Assembly (NCBI GenBank): GCA_029964075.1
Contig: CM057135.1
Location: 28,075,366-28,139,365, forward strand
DNA length: 64,000 nucleotides
Source: Patiria pectinifera
Taxonomy: Eukaryota > Echinodermata > Asteroidea > Valvatida > Asterinidae
Direction: 5' to 3'
Shown: one piece after another, positions 13,501-28,500 of the stretch
Layout: each line of letters opens with the position of its first letter
Position numbering within the stretch: position 1 is the first letter of the stretch
Notes under the pieces: generated by a model
The model's database searches: none
The model's input: only the letters and a program-made list of their open reading frames with translations
Told to the model about the DNA's origin: nothing
Made by a program: the position numbers and the translations under genes

Positions 13501-16500
13501 GAAAGAAACCGGCAATCCTAGCAGTTCTAATTCAGGCGCAAAAATTAGACTGGACCATACCGTTTTCAGATTTTCTATAAAAAGGATTTGGGCAAATAAC
13601 ATTTAGTTATCCAACAATGCGTCATTACATTTTCACTTCATCAACTCAGACTGTAGGTGTAGAGCATGGGGGTGTGGGCAAGTGGCCCCCCCCCCACAAA
13701 AATACTGAAATTTGCTGCTTGCCAAGGAAGTGTCTGTTCAAGTTTCTGAGTAATAAAACAAAAAAAAGGAGTGAAGATAGAAGTTGTATTCTATTCTTCT
13801 CCTCTTCGTGCTCTTAAACCCTTTGGCTTTGTGGAATGTGAATAAATTGCTCAGACGAAAAAAATCCTCTAGCGTCAAACGAGGTTCAGTCCCTGCCCCC
13901 TCTGCCCCATTTTTAAAATTTGCAGCACTTGCCCGGTCAGACGTGCAACTTTTCCTTGGAGCCACTGATTTTCCTCATTTTTTTGCTTCTCATGAATGTC
14001 ATAACAAATTGAGAAATACTCTACAAAAAGTCTTGTGTGGTTTGGAATTTCCCTGTTTTTTAAATTTTTTTTATTCCCAGTTGCACGCCTGAATTTTGGT
14101 TAAAAAAAAATGTTGGTCGGTCTGTCCTTGGTGTTCCCCCATAACATGCTTGTGCCCCCTCCCGCCCCCCCCCTTTCCCCAAAGAAAAAAAAATGCAATC
14201 CTGACTACGCCACTGGGTTGACATACAACGATTTCAGCATGGATTGGCAAAATGATAGATTGCGGAAAGGCTTTTATATATTGAAATGCCAACAAGCTGT
14301 ACTGAGTGAAGCCCGCTGACGCTTAAACACGAAGAGCTCATGCAGTGGCTCAACACTTTCCCAATCTAAACCAATGGACCGATCCAGTAAGCCCCTCCCA
14401 CTGCGCACATGGGCAAATTAACACGTGCTCCTCTCCAATGCCACACTGCATTTTCCTGCCGCGCGCATCATACGCGCGCGTGCATGCATGTCGGACTTTT
14501 GTGCACGCATGTCGGACATAAATCACGGCTGTGATTGGTCAGAATACCATGGGACGGTGCTTACTGGATCGGTCCATTGACCTATCGTCGTTTATGAGTT
14601 AGCCACGCCCCTTGGACAATCCTATGGAATTTGTGCACCATAAGTTTTGCTTGTCGCAGATTTTGCGCGTTCCGCGTCCATTTGTACATCATGTACATTG
14701 GACAATACTTTCCAAGCTGCGTTCGCGCGATTCTACCGCGATAGGTTAAATTTTGATTTTGACGGTATAATCTGCTTTCCGTTTTGCATCAGCTGTTGAT
14801 TGCCCAGAGGGTTCCACCTACAACCCCCGGGCCTCACCCTGCCCTGAAACGTGCGTCAATGTCCGACGGCAAACGACCCCCGAATGTGAGCACCAGAGAA
14901 GAGTGGAAGCGTGCGAATGCAACGAGGGTTTCGTTCTTAGCGGCACTGCGTGTGTACCAAGAGACGAATGTGGCTGCTACAATATCGAGACTGAAAACTA
15001 CTACCAGGTAAGACTTGGACCCAATTTTCATGGCTCCGTTTACCGCAGAGTTCCGCGCCTGCGATCACCGCTTTGCGCTTACAGCCCAGGCTGAACAATT
15101 CTGGGCTCATGCTGTATTAGGATGTACAAATGTGTGTAAGCCGTAATTCCTTACTAACCCGTAAAATATGTTTGACCATGAGCGTGTCATTTTCTGCTAC
15201 AGTAAACTGCTAATGGCAGTGTTGTAATCAAGGCCATCACAAAACCAGGATTAGGCCAGGTGGCGGCTTTTTCCCCCCAAATGACATCCGCGTAGGATGT
15301 ACGCTATGGCATTTTGAACTTTACTGCTCTAAAAACATGAGACGAAACTATAAAATTAGAAGAAATCCTCCCAAAAAATCCTCCAAAGCCTCAGATTAGG
15401 AAAACAAAAAATTGGATTCAAATCGGTGACTCAAACTACTCGACCACTCCTGGAAAAAAATATATATACCTGCGTGCGTATCATAAAAGTATTGTAGAGG
15501 GCGCTCAACAACCATGTATAACGAATGTAGTTTGGGAAAAGAAAATTTGAGGCTCATATCATCTGTTCTTACGTACATGTCGATGACCTGTTTTCATTTG
15601 ACCAATCGATATCACTGTTGTGCGGGTCGTTTTCATCGGGTCTTGGTATTCATCGGTGGGGATGTCCCACCAATTTCTTACTTTTGCAGGAGGGTCAAAT
15701 CGTCATGAACGAGGACTGCACCATGCTGTGCCTGTGTCAGTCTGGTTCCCTGTCTTGCTCACCAGTCAGCTGTGATGAGAATGCTCAATGCACAGTGTCC
15801 GACGGCCGGCGCAAGTGTGAATGCGTGGACGGATACCTGGGCAATGGCATGGAGTGTCGAGGTAAGGGTCGGCAGCTCCCCTCCCCCCCCCCAAATTTTT
15901 TTGTTGATGATTGCTAAATTTTGATTAGATTATGTCCTCATCAAAACTCAATTTGTATTATTGTCATAATAGCCAAAATAGTCCCAAGTGCCAAAAATAA
16001 AAAAAAATTGGTCAAATTAATTGAGTTCGGCACGGCAGTGGCACAGTGTTTAGAACGTGCCTTAATAAGCTGTCCTCAATTCTAGATGACACATCAAGAG
16101 AGTTCTCGACTAATTTCAAATATTATAAATTAAGATTTTGGTTGTGATAAATTTTTGTAGCCATTGGCCTCTTGAACTGAGATTCATAGCTTGAAAACTC
16201 AAACAGATCTGATACACCGTGCCCTCTGGGGACATGCACACAATAGGGAACAAAAGATTGTATACGTCTCCACAGGGCAATTTCTATAGATGAATACAAT
16301 GTTTTTTACAAAATAGATTATGGATTTTACTCAAAAACTAGGAATTTCCAAGGTATGTTGATCCGTCGCAAATGGAAGAGTTTTAGAAAAGGGATCTTAA
16401 GTCCGAATTTCAGCCAAAGAAATTAATTCTGGTTAAAATAAGAGCATTTTGAAACAACACTTTCAAACTCATTTACGAGAACAAAGAAATGTCTCCACAA

Positions 16501-19500
16501 AGATACAAATTTCAGTGTGTGTGAAACAATTTGTTGATACAAAAGTCAAGTTAGCAGCTTGTTTGTTTTCCCCCATTGTAAAAGAAAAATCATTTTGTAT
16601 ATGCATTGACCATGGTTTTTGTCTTTTGCAGAGGCCCCTTGCACTGGTGTGGTGTGTGAGAATTTGGGGACTTGTATCCCGGGACCTAATGACACCTATG
16701 GTTGCCTCTGCCAAAATCGATTCAGTGGAGATCACTGTGAACAAGGTCAGGATTTATTTCCCATGTGCACCATTTGCTCTCCCTCTGTGGTAGTCCAGCA
16801 CCCAGTTGCACGAAGCGCTGTGACACATCACAACTCGAGTTACAACGTGTATTACGTCACAACTCGTGCTGCATTGTATGATCCATTTCACAAAACTTGC
16901 AATGTGTTGAACTCTTCCTAAGTTCATTGACAACTGTTTAAAACATGTCAACAGATACGTGTCTAGTGGTCATCCCAAAATAAGAAGCGACCTTTTCTTA
17001 GCCAGTTTTATACCATATCAAATTCATAACGAGACTTTAATACCGAGACAATGTATGTAAAGTTGTAAATAGAAAATTCATTGAATAATTATGAATTAGT
17101 GGGGAATATTGCAATTGAAATTTCAAATTAGCTATACAGTCCATTGAGAGCTAGTTTTCCTTTAAAATTACATCACACGTCTGTGAATTTTGTTTTACGC
17201 TTTAAAACTTTTCGAGACGAGATCCAATGACACTTTGTTCAATATCAGACAACTATTTACATAGTCGTTCACCGAGTTGTGCTATAAATACACCTACAAC
17301 GCATCGTACTTACAACTTGTTTTATGAAATGGATCGCAGGATGTGTCACAGCTGCGATCCATCGTAGAGATACGACGCGTCGCAGCGCTGCGATGCATCG
17401 TAAGTTACGATGAGTTTTATGAAATCGGGTGCAGTGAACTTAAGTCATATGTTAACATGGATTACTTTTTATAAAGTTGAACAAAAGAATTGACTGCAGC
17501 AGGATGTGAACTTCTGACCTCAGGGACATCGCACTGGTGCTCTACCAACTGAGCTATCCAGCCCTATGTTGGTGGTTCCCCAGCTTGTCAAAGTCTGTGT
17601 TCAAGGGGCGCTAGTTGAACAAGGAAATTGACTGCAACAGCATATGAACATGTGACCATCGGGATGCCATTCCGGTGCTCTACCAACTGAGCTATCAGGC
17701 TGTATATTGGCGGTTCCCCAATCTGCATGGCTGCTTTTCATAAGGACCAGTCAGAAGAAAATGTTGGATTACAGATGACATTTGTGTGTCCATGGAGTCC
17801 ATTGTATTGTATTTGGAAAGAATGTTGCAACCTGACGCTGCTTTTTTCTTCATATATCATCTCAATGAAGGTCAGTCGTTGCAAAAATGATGATAAGACA
17901 CGATAAGACATGCATCTGTAACTGAGAAATATTTCCAATTTTGTTAGGAGATACTTAGAGAATATTTTCTTGACTCTCCGTAGACTTTGTACACAGCTGC
18001 TGAAGTAGCATCAGGTTGCAACATTCTTTTCTTGTATTTATCTAGTGAGTGTATTTTAAGCATTTGCGTTCTGTTTTTGTCTGTGTCTTTTCTCGAACAG
18101 AGGTCCGGTATTGCAATGTATATGGCCTCCCCCACTTCACCACCTTTTCCTTGGCGTCCTACGCCTTCCAAGGGGCCGCCTCGTATTTCCTGACGAGGAG
18201 CTGCAACGAGTCTGCAGAGCCGGACTTCGAGGTCGTCATTACGAATAAGAGAGTGGTGAACAATCCCGGGTTTACCATAACAGATGAAATTTGGATTCGC
18301 TTCCAAGGCATGGTAAGTGGATTGCATCGGGTAATATGGATATTATTATCCACAGTTGATTATTTTCACGCCCCTGTCACACTTGCTGGCAGTGGCAGCA
18401 CTCAGGGGGTCATGGGGACATTCCCCCCCCCCCCACTTGTTAAAATTCATCAAATGTGGACACAGTTTGGGCCAATGAAAGCATTATAAACATTGGTACT
18501 TTAGACAAAACACGCCATACATAGAGATAGTGTGCAGCCAACGTCTTTGTACATTTGTTTTACATTTGTTATACACCATTCTGCGATTGAATACATTTCT
18601 CTTTCCTGAAAACGACTACACTTTTAAGTTGCTCTAAAGGCTTCTTTTCCACTTGCTTGAATCAGTTCGGGATTGTTCACTTCTAATTTATCAGAATAAA
18701 AAAAGTTAGGGGACGACCCTGTGTTCACAGGAATGGAGTGCCCATCTCTCTTTCATTTAGCGATTGGGCCAGACTCATATGCTGCTGAGGGGGGATCACC
18801 ACACCTCCTCCACAGCGAGTCTGTTTACCTTCCCAGCATTGAATAATGCCGGTACCAATTTGTAATACCTGGTTTGAGAGGAGTAATTGAGGTAAAGCGC
18901 CTTACTCAAGGGCACAACACGCATGGCCACGGCGGGGCTCGAACCCACAACCTTACGATCATGAATCCTGTGCTCCACCGCTAGACCACACGCACGTGCT
19001 TGCAAATATCCCCTAATATATCATTTTATCCAATCATTTCAACAAGTTCCTTTCTTTTACTTTCACTTACGTACAATTGTTAATTTCTTTTCCAACTCTC
19101 AAGGAAATCAGCCTACGCCAGGACCTCGATATCACAGTGAATGGGCTTGAGATCTTGCCACCTTACAGCAACGACCTGGTAGAGATCTCTGCGATGCACA
19201 ACCGAGTGGTGAGTGTCGCTCAACAAACCTAGGCTTTGATGGCATGGTTTTATGTACTCCATTTCCATTGTCTGGACTGCAGAGTAGTTGACGTGACCAC
19301 AACTTTTGATCATTTGATTGGTTGGTCTTAACTTTTTCAAAATTGAACTTTTCAGAATAATTTCGTTTGGCATGGCTCAAAATGCTAGTCTAAAAACTGG
19401 TGTTACAGTCAATTTGTCAAAAAAAGTCAAAAAAGAGGTGTAAAGTCATTATTTGCGGTTCATTTCATACACGTTCAACTAAATTGGCATCTGCAGGGGT

Positions 19501-22500
19501 GTCAATGGGGGTGGGGTGGGCAAATGCCCCCCACCCACCCTCCAAAAAGGATATGCTAGAGGTACAAGGATTTTTGGGGAGAATGTGCTTTGCCACACAC
19601 CCCCCCAAAAATTCTGACAACACCCATGTTAAGCAGTGTAAACTCTGCGTTGTCCAAGGAGTTGCCAAAATAAAAATTAACAAGGTGGGAACAGAACCCA
19701 AGACCTGATGTAGAGTTAAAAAAAATTAATTTGCTATTCGAATTCCCATTTGCAAAGGTAATTTCTTTCTAAACCACATGTTTTTTTTTGCAAACCTTTG
19801 CAGATTGTTTCCACAAACTTTGGCTTGGCAGTGGAATACGACGGTTTCAGCTCCACCATCATCGCACTCTCCACTGATTGGGCCGGCCGAGTATGCGGAC
19901 TGTGTGGAGATATGGGCGGACCCGTCGATGAAGAGATCGCAGCTTCTATTTCAAATCCGGTAGGTCATCTTGTTGACAAGGATCATATCAATAAGCCGGT
20001 ATGGTACTTCAACTGCGCATGCGCACAATGGATAATCAGATGCTCATCGAAGGCGCATGAACGCGCACTGACCTCGGTGCACGACGTTCACGTGTTAAAG
20101 CTATAGTCCATCATTTGTAATTAGTGCATTTTGTTCGTTTGAAGCAACAAAAGTGTTCAAAATCTAATGAAGGATACTGAACAACCACTTGATGAAGTTT
20201 CAGCTCAGCTTCAGCTTCAAATTCCGAGAAATATGAAGCTGATTTAAAATCAAAAGTTGCTAAATCATGTTTCGAATTATTTTGAATTGCAGCTTTACGC
20301 GATGTTGCGCACTGATCCAACGAATTATAGCAACCGCGCGCGCCTGTGCGTCGTTCCAATGCTTGTGCGCGCTGCGCCGAATAACAAAACGAGCAACTAA
20401 TTTAAATTTTCCTACGGTGCTTCTTAAGAAGCACCGTTGGAAATGCCTTCTTTCGTTGATTTCTTCAAAATGAGAGCTTGCCAGAAAGGATAATTTCACA
20501 GGGAGTTTAGTCCCCTTACTATCTTTCAACCAGTATGTTTTTCAACAATAATTACGGCGGTTACTTTTTTGGATAGCTGCAAATGATGGACTCAGGCTTT
20601 AATTACAAGCAGACTGAGCGTCCGCGTAACATTGCGTATCATCACGCCAGCAATTTTATCGATTATATATTTTTTTTATAACTTGAACAACTACATGGAG
20701 ATACCGAACTGGCTTATAAAGATTCACCAAATGTTTGGGTTCTTTCGGGGCGTGTCATGAAGGGTAAGGGATGTCATAGGCCCATTAGAAATGATACAAC
20801 TATCAAATCACTATTTTTTGTGATAACTTTACCAGACTTACACAACACATTTATAATAATAATAATAACCGTATTTATATAGCGCCTTTTCCCAAAGGAT
20901 ACAAAGCGCTGGGGGAGAATGCAACCAAAGACGGGTAAATGAAGTATATGAACATACGAGACCCATTATGTAGCACCTTTTTTTGCTAGGTGCTACGGCG
21001 CACATTGCTGCCGCTGCCAGAAACACTGGGGCAAATATTTTCTTTGCTCGATGAAATATCAACACAAAATGGTGATTTAAAAGGACGCTTTTTCTGAGTG
21101 GCATACGCTTATCATTTCTAATCGCCCATATCACTTGGAAGTGCGATACAGATTTTTAAGCCAAGTTGTCAATATTTCTTTTTCACGACACTCTTTAATT
21201 GCTTTCCTTATTATCCAGGTGCCACCACACTGATTTTTTTTCTGTGGTAAATCCACCCCAAAATGGCCAATATTTGATATCATTAAATGGTAACAACAGC
21301 GATGAATCCCTTCGATGCATCATAACTTCCTGTGTTACTTGTCAATGAAATCATGTGAAAACCAGTAAAGCGTTAAAAAAAGAAAACAGTGGAAAGACTA
21401 CCCACGCAAAGACTTGAAGCAAAAAGCCATTTTGTTGGAGTATGAGCTCCGTGCGCCAACAAAAGAGGGCGCACTTTTACTGCTTCTGAGCGCCTCTTGG
21501 ACGGGACACCGCGTGTGCGCATTGTAGTTCGTGCACGAAGTACGCACAAATTTTGAATTCCTGACTGTGCACAAAGCTAATCCCAGGCGTCGTCGGTGCG
21601 CGAATATGCTCAAATACGTTCAAATTTAACTTGCGATGGTCTCCCAGACTAATCCTAAACCCCAATAACTTTGGATCCAATAACTTTGGATCATTCGAAA
21701 TACGCAGTGGAGGGACTGGGAACCAGTCTAGGCCCCCCGTCAACTCTCCTTTTCTGGCCGTTGATGGGGTACTTGTGCACGGAGAGCCCATAACGATCCA
21801 GATCCATATCCAGAAGCTGACATTGTGTTAAACAGCCCAGTTTGTAAAGTTTTAGCGCCATCATTGTTTGAATCAGTCCTACTTCAATCAAGTTTTTCTT
21901 TTTTGTGACCTAATTTCAGAGACCTACTTTTTGATCCATCAGTGCTTTCTGTTTGGTGTTTTTAGGTTGACATCGCAGCCTTTGGAGACAGTAATATTGC
22001 CTATCCTGGAGACAATCCCCCAGTTACAATGCCTCGGATAATACCTGAATGTTCTGATGAAGAGAAGGAGCAAATAGCACAATTGTGTGCACCGTTAATC
22101 GATCCAAGAGGTGGGTAGAATTCACAGAAATAGTCAAGTGGCTTTGCCCCAATTTTTGACAAGAGCGTGATCGACTCGTCCAAAGCACCAAACTTTGGCA
22201 GATAGATTCTTATAGCCGTAGAGACGATATTTAGAAGGGGTGACACCTGAAATTCTTTTGGGAAGCGTGGCTTATTTGCATAAATCGTAAATAGCTGCCG
22301 TGTAATATATTTGTTCCCCTATCTTTATTCCCCTCCAGTGCAGATTTGCCACTGCATTGTAGACCTATATGTGTGAGCACATGTACAGTTTATCTTGTGT
22401 ATGATTGATTTTCTGCTACTAAACAGGGCCTTTTAGGAGATGCCGGATAGAATTACGTACTGCAGCGCACCTCAGCTGCCAAGACGATAGCTGTGCTTTT

Positions 22501-25500
22501 ATTGACGACATAATGACGCCGATCTGTCAATCCCTGTCCATTGTTGCCAAACAATGCCAGAGCATGCACACTGAGGTGGACCCATGGAGGATGAACGGAG
22601 CCTGCCGTAAGTACAGATAGGACTTAAAATGTTTGTTATACCACGGTAATAGATCGTGATTTTTTAATGGTCGATAACTGAGCAGGTGATGTGCCACAAA
22701 CACACATGTAATGTGTCAGGGGCGTATTCCCGCGGTACATGAGTGATGTACCCCACAGGGTGTACATCACCTTGATCGTCCCCACTAAGTGCTGTTTCCA
22801 CCACCTTGTAAATTAGAAATATCGCGGGTAAGAGGCTTCAGACAGCGCGTATTTGCGCATACGCATGTAGGATGGACACGCGCGCATTATGTCGGACGAT
22901 CGCACAAAGACCACAGTCGCAGCTGTGATTGGTACCTAACGGGCCAGGGATTAATGGATTGGTCTATTCCGAGAGAAGGTAAATCAATTTGTGTTCCTGT
23001 GCAATGGAAAAGAAAAAAAAACATTCTGCGCGAATATTCACGATGCAGTAATCGCGGATCTTTTCGGAAGAATACTTCCGCGTTATTACTGCACGGCAAC
23101 TGGAGGAAACCCTCAATTTCAGACGCTTGGAATCTATTACCGTGTTATAACAAAACAATTGTTGCCTGCCGTGATTGGGGTCCACGGGCTTGTACACCCT
23201 CGGCTGCAACTGGCACCCTCGGCTTGGGCTCAGGTTAGGAGCGCTGCTGTTCTGTTCATGATATAGCGTTGTGTACTGTACTGAATTTGAGAAAATGAAT
23301 ACATTGTTTGGGCTTTCTATACAGCAAATGGCAGTTTTCTCAAATAATGCTTTTGCAATTAGCTGTAAGTTTTACTATTTAAAAAAAAAAATTATAAATT
23401 TGCATTTTTACTGACTTAATATTTGACTGACCTTGTGCATTTAGGCATTGTGCCTCATGCTGGACCTATGTTATGGAGAAACAAAACTTACTCAAAATAT
23501 TCGTGATAGTGCTACCTCCCATGAGTTTAAATGTGCTCTGAAGACCCACCTATTCCAATCAGCATTTCATTAATCATCCAGCATGCCTACGTGAGGATTG
23601 TGAACGTTCAACCAATAAAACGGTAAGAGGCACTGGATTTTTAGGAGTCCACATTTTATGTGACACTGAAAAAGTGTTTAAGACCAGCTAGCCATGTCTT
23701 TATCATCCGTTTAAGACCGGCCACGTGACGGGCTCTCGACCAATAGGAATAGCTAAACTGTCTGAGGTATTTATGAATATTATTTATCAATAAGTCTGTT
23801 TTTTGGACGGGTTAATCCATGACAGCGGTGCATTGCCCAGAGCATGCCGTGTTCAAGTACTGCGCCAATGCCTGCCAGAGACGCTGTGGCCAGCCGGTCA
23901 GGCTTGCCCAGGAGTGCCCGTACCACTGTGAGGAAGGGTGTGAGTGTGAGGAAGGCTACGTCTTGGATCACGACGGAAAATGCGTACAGCCAGAGGACTG
24001 TGGCTGCTTCGATGAAGGCTACTACCACCTGGTGAGTCATGGCTTTGTTTCTTAATAAGAAAAGAGTGGTAAGACGTCTGCACTAGATAGCAGGAGGTCA
24101 TGGGTTCGAGTCCCACCCGAGTGATTGCTTTGTTTCTTATTAAGAAAACAGTGGTAAGACGTCTGCACTAGATAGCAGGAGGTCGTGGGTTCGAGTCCCA
24201 CCCGAGTGATTGCTTTGTATCTTAACAAGAAAAGAGTGGTAAGACGTCTGCACTAGGTAGTAGGAGGCCGTGGGTTCGAGTCCCACCCGAGTGATTGCTT
24301 TGTTTCTTAATAAGAAAAGAGTGGTAAGACGTCTGCACTAGATAGTAGGAGGCCGTGGGTTCGAGTCCCACCCGAGTGATTGCTTTGTTTCTTAACAAGA
24401 AAAGAGTGGTAAGATGTCTGCACTAGATAGCAGGAGGCCGTGGGTTCGAGTCCTACCCAAGTGATTGCTTTGTTTCTTAATAAGATAAGAGTGGTAAGAC
24501 GTCTGCACTAGATAGCAGGAGGTCGTGGGTTCGAGTCCTACCCAAATGATTGCTTTGTTTCTTAATAAGAAAAGAGTGGTAAGATGTCTGCACTAGATAG
24601 CAGGAGGTCGTGGGTTTGAGTCCCACCTGAGTGATTTTTTTCCAACTTTCTTTCGAGAGGTTACACACTGACAGGCATGCAACTTTTCCTCGCATCAGCT
24701 GATTTCCTCTTTTTTCACTTCCAATGTGTGCCATTGAAAATAGAAAAACACTGTACAAAGTCTTGGAAAGATTTGATTTTCCTCTTTTTTTGTGACTTCC
24801 CAGTTGCATCCCTGACTGAGTATACAGTGTTTGTACATCGACAAAGGGCAAAACTGATATTGAATTACACAACCACGACGCAATTATCCATCCTATGAAT
24901 AGTTTAATGCGGTACCCGCTGCTATGTACATCAGATTGTCGAGTGGTAAGACATCTGCACTAGAAAGCAGGAGGTCGTGGGTGCGAGTCCCACCCGAGTG
25001 AATTTTTCCAACTTTCACTCAGGAGGTAACACACTGAGTATACAGTGTTTATACGTCGGTGTAGGGCAAAACCTAATATTGATTTACATCACCCCGACGC
25101 AAAATTCCCTCCTACGAAAGAAAAGCTGTGTTCACATTAGTCCTGGTCCAAAACTCGGTTTTGTTTTCCTAATGTAACTCTCCCCCCCCCCCCCCCCCCG
25201 GGACATTTTGGCATTTTTTCATTGTAAATGTTTCTACAGTTTTAAGACAGTTCAGACGTTGATAGAGAATAGTCTTAAGTTTGTTTTTCCCCCGGTTCCT
25301 GGCTAAAAAAAAACTGGATTAGGCCTCTGTACAATTAAAGCAGAGCTATTGTAAGCAGGTATAGGTTAACTGAGATCAATGTTCTCCGGATAAGTTCTCT
25401 CAGTATTAAAAATGAAAATGAGAAAAATATTATTTTGTGATATCCCCTTGACCAGCATGATGAGGAATACTACCGTCAAGATTGCCATGAGGTCTGCCAT

Positions 25501-28500
25501 TGTGAAGGCGGGGAACCTAACTGTGAGGCAGTGGAGTGCCATGAAAACGCCACGTGCACCGTCCGCGACGGTGACTACGGATGCCTCTGTAATCACGGAT
25601 ACAGACGCAACGGGACGGAGTGCATAGGTACGTGCCTGGTACTTTCTTGGGAGTCAGGTTGGCGTAGCGGCACTTTCCTCGCCTTCCACCGCTGTGACCC
25701 GGGTTCGAATCCCGCCTGGGCCAATATGTGTATTGGGTTTTCAGTCCCTGCCTGATTCCGTGGGTTTTTTCCCAGAATATTCTTCTGGGCTTTTCCTCCC
25801 ACCTCTAAAACTGTAATTTCTTCTCGTTGTCTTCTCTCCACAGGTTTCTTCAGGCTTGCGAGCTACAGTGCCCAGGGTCCTTTTGAGGAGTCCTTGGTTT
25901 CATTTCCAGAAATGATTAATGATAATAATAATAATATGTATTATGCGCATATTATTATGTTCTTTTGTGATTGCTGTGCTTGCATTTTTACAAAAGGTTT
26001 TCTCATCATACAAAAACTGCAAAAATAAACAGAACAAAATCAGCTGACGCCTCGGATGGGATGTAAACTTGCAACCTTAAGGATATTATTTTGGTCCTGA
26101 TCCAACAGAGCTACATATATCTTTCCCCCAGAACTTTGCAAACAAAAAATTAGTATTTTTGGAAAGTTTAATGAAACTGTGCATTTTATAAGTTTTGTTT
26201 GGACTGTCAAAATTGCTCATATCATACCACCTATAAAATGTGTTGTCATATATTTGTACCTGTTCTTCGAAGTTAAGGTACAAGCATGGGAAAAGGTATC
26301 ATTAGTCCTTATGTATCTATATAGTCGTGTTCCCTAGCGTGGCGCACTTCGAAGCTTACCCAACTTTCCTCGTGTAGTGTTGCCAAACCTCTTTGTTGAC
26401 AACCTCAAGATGCAGTAAAATACTAGTACTTTTACCTTATTAATGCTTGCTATTTAACCTCTGTGAACAATTTCGGTTTCATGAAATTTAATCCGAAATT
26501 CAACAACTGTGGCGTCCGGAAATTGGGCATAAATGGCGGGGTGTTCCCTAACGTGGCGCACTTGATTAAATCTCGGAAAATTCCTAATTTACATTTAAGA
26601 ATTTCTGTAAACTGGATAAATTCTGATAAATAATTATTATCGCTACTTACATACCCAGCCAGATGTTTGTCAGAAAATTATTTTTTTTATTTTTCGGGGC
26701 ATTTTCAAAGGGTTCACTTCACACTTGAAAATAAAATCGGAAAATCACGCCAAAATTAATTTTTCTTCTAAATTTGTTACGGGTAAATAAACTCACGATT
26801 TATGAACAGGAGTGTTTAGAACTTGATAAAATTTCACTTTCTGTGAAATTTCAGTTAAAACTTGTGCTCTAGGTAGGCGCTACACGCAAAAAATCAAAGT
26901 GCGCCACGTTGGGGGCCGCGCCATGTTAGGGTACATCAACAATATTTCTTGTCCTGAATTTGTGGGTTAGTATGTGCAGACTTAAGAGCATAGACCTCAT
27001 GCTAGAAGGTGGAGTCAGTGGGCAGTGGTTTTGTAATGCTAGGATAGGGAATCAAAGAAACCTTATGTGCATTCGTTGTTACTGCATTGAAATAACAAAG
27101 AACATGCACTGGGATAACTGCAGCACATACAAGGTCTATCTTAGTTTCAAGTACACGTTCTATCTTTTATTAGGCCCAAAAAAAAAATATTTGGTCTCTG
27201 GTCAGACCAAAAAGTTCCGGAATTGACGCGGCCACGTGTTTTTTTTTTCGTTTTTTTCCCTTTTTTTTCCTTTTTCTTCAAGCTTGGATAGTACAGACAA
27301 GGTGGGGTACTATTTTGCTTTTTTGGTGTCCTCATGTACATTGGTGTCCTCCATAATTTGCCTTGGTGCTCTCGATCATTTGCCTTGGTGCAATTTCCCT
27401 TTCCTTGGTGCTCTTTGGTAAAAAAAAATTGAGGAGGTGCGGCAATAGAGGGCGCTGTTCAAGCTACCGCGGAACATTTTTGAAAAAAAAAAAGATTGAC
27501 ACGCATGATTAAAATCGACGCGCGCGCTGACCAGAGACCGACTTATTTTTTTTTTGGCCTTAGTTAAGAGCTAAAGGCCTCGTTCAAATGACGTCATTTC
27601 CTACAGACCATCCACGTGCATCCGCATTTGAGCGTCAACTTGCATAAGGCGCATCGTCTGCGTCGTATTTCGAACACATTTCGAGCAACAAGCGCGCGTG
27701 TTCGGAACATTTGCAACACTGCGCATTGCTTGCTTGATTGCATAAAATACGCAGTTGCGGTTTTCCTAGAGAGATGGCCGTCATTGAACGAGCCCTATTT
27801 TGTGACTTGACCAGAATCCCATTGGTATGTCTTCTCTTTTGATTTGCAGAGGATCCGTGTTACCCTAACCCATGTGACAATGACGGCATATGTGTTGTGA
27901 CGGCAGAAGTCGGACCTCCGTACAAATGTGTCTGCAGAGGACGCTGGACGGGAGATCACTGTGACGAGGGTAAATAGAGAGGCGTTCGGGCAAAATCAGG
28001 CGGAACTCGGCACAGGCCATGGTGGAGAAAAATGCAAAAACCAAACTGGGATGATTTTTTTTTTTTTTTGAATTTCTTATTCATTTGTTTTTGTAATCTT
28101 TGGATATATCTACCACACATAATTTAGAAATAGAATAATAGAGAAGTAGTATAATAATCTTGGAAGAACAGTTTTTTAAGGAAAAACAATTGGCATCTTT
28201 CATTTTCACGAATAATAATACCGGAGTCTTATATAGCGCACGTATCTACCAACCATTAGGTACTCAAGGCGCTGGTAATTATGTACATTTTTTAAGACTG
28301 GTAAATGAATACAAAACCCGAATATTTAAAGGCCTTTTCTCAGTATTTTACTTTTTTGACGTGGCAATTGACGTGCAATTTAAACAGCCATAACTTGTCA
28401 ATGGAATATCCAATTGAAGAATTTTATTCTCTTTCCAAAAAAAGTGAAATATACTCTTAAAGGGAAAATACAACATTTGCAAACATCAAAAAATAAAACT

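Noticed and set aside
24064..24635. Cluster of seven tRNA genes.
   Set aside because: B boxes are good, but the units lack paired acceptor stems and a normal anticodon arm, and the same head occurs with SINE bodies at 24937 and 33778.
24060..24635. CRISPR-like array (regular repeats with spacers).
   Set aside because: The whole 85-bp unit is repeated, spacers are not unique, and the window is eukaryotic.
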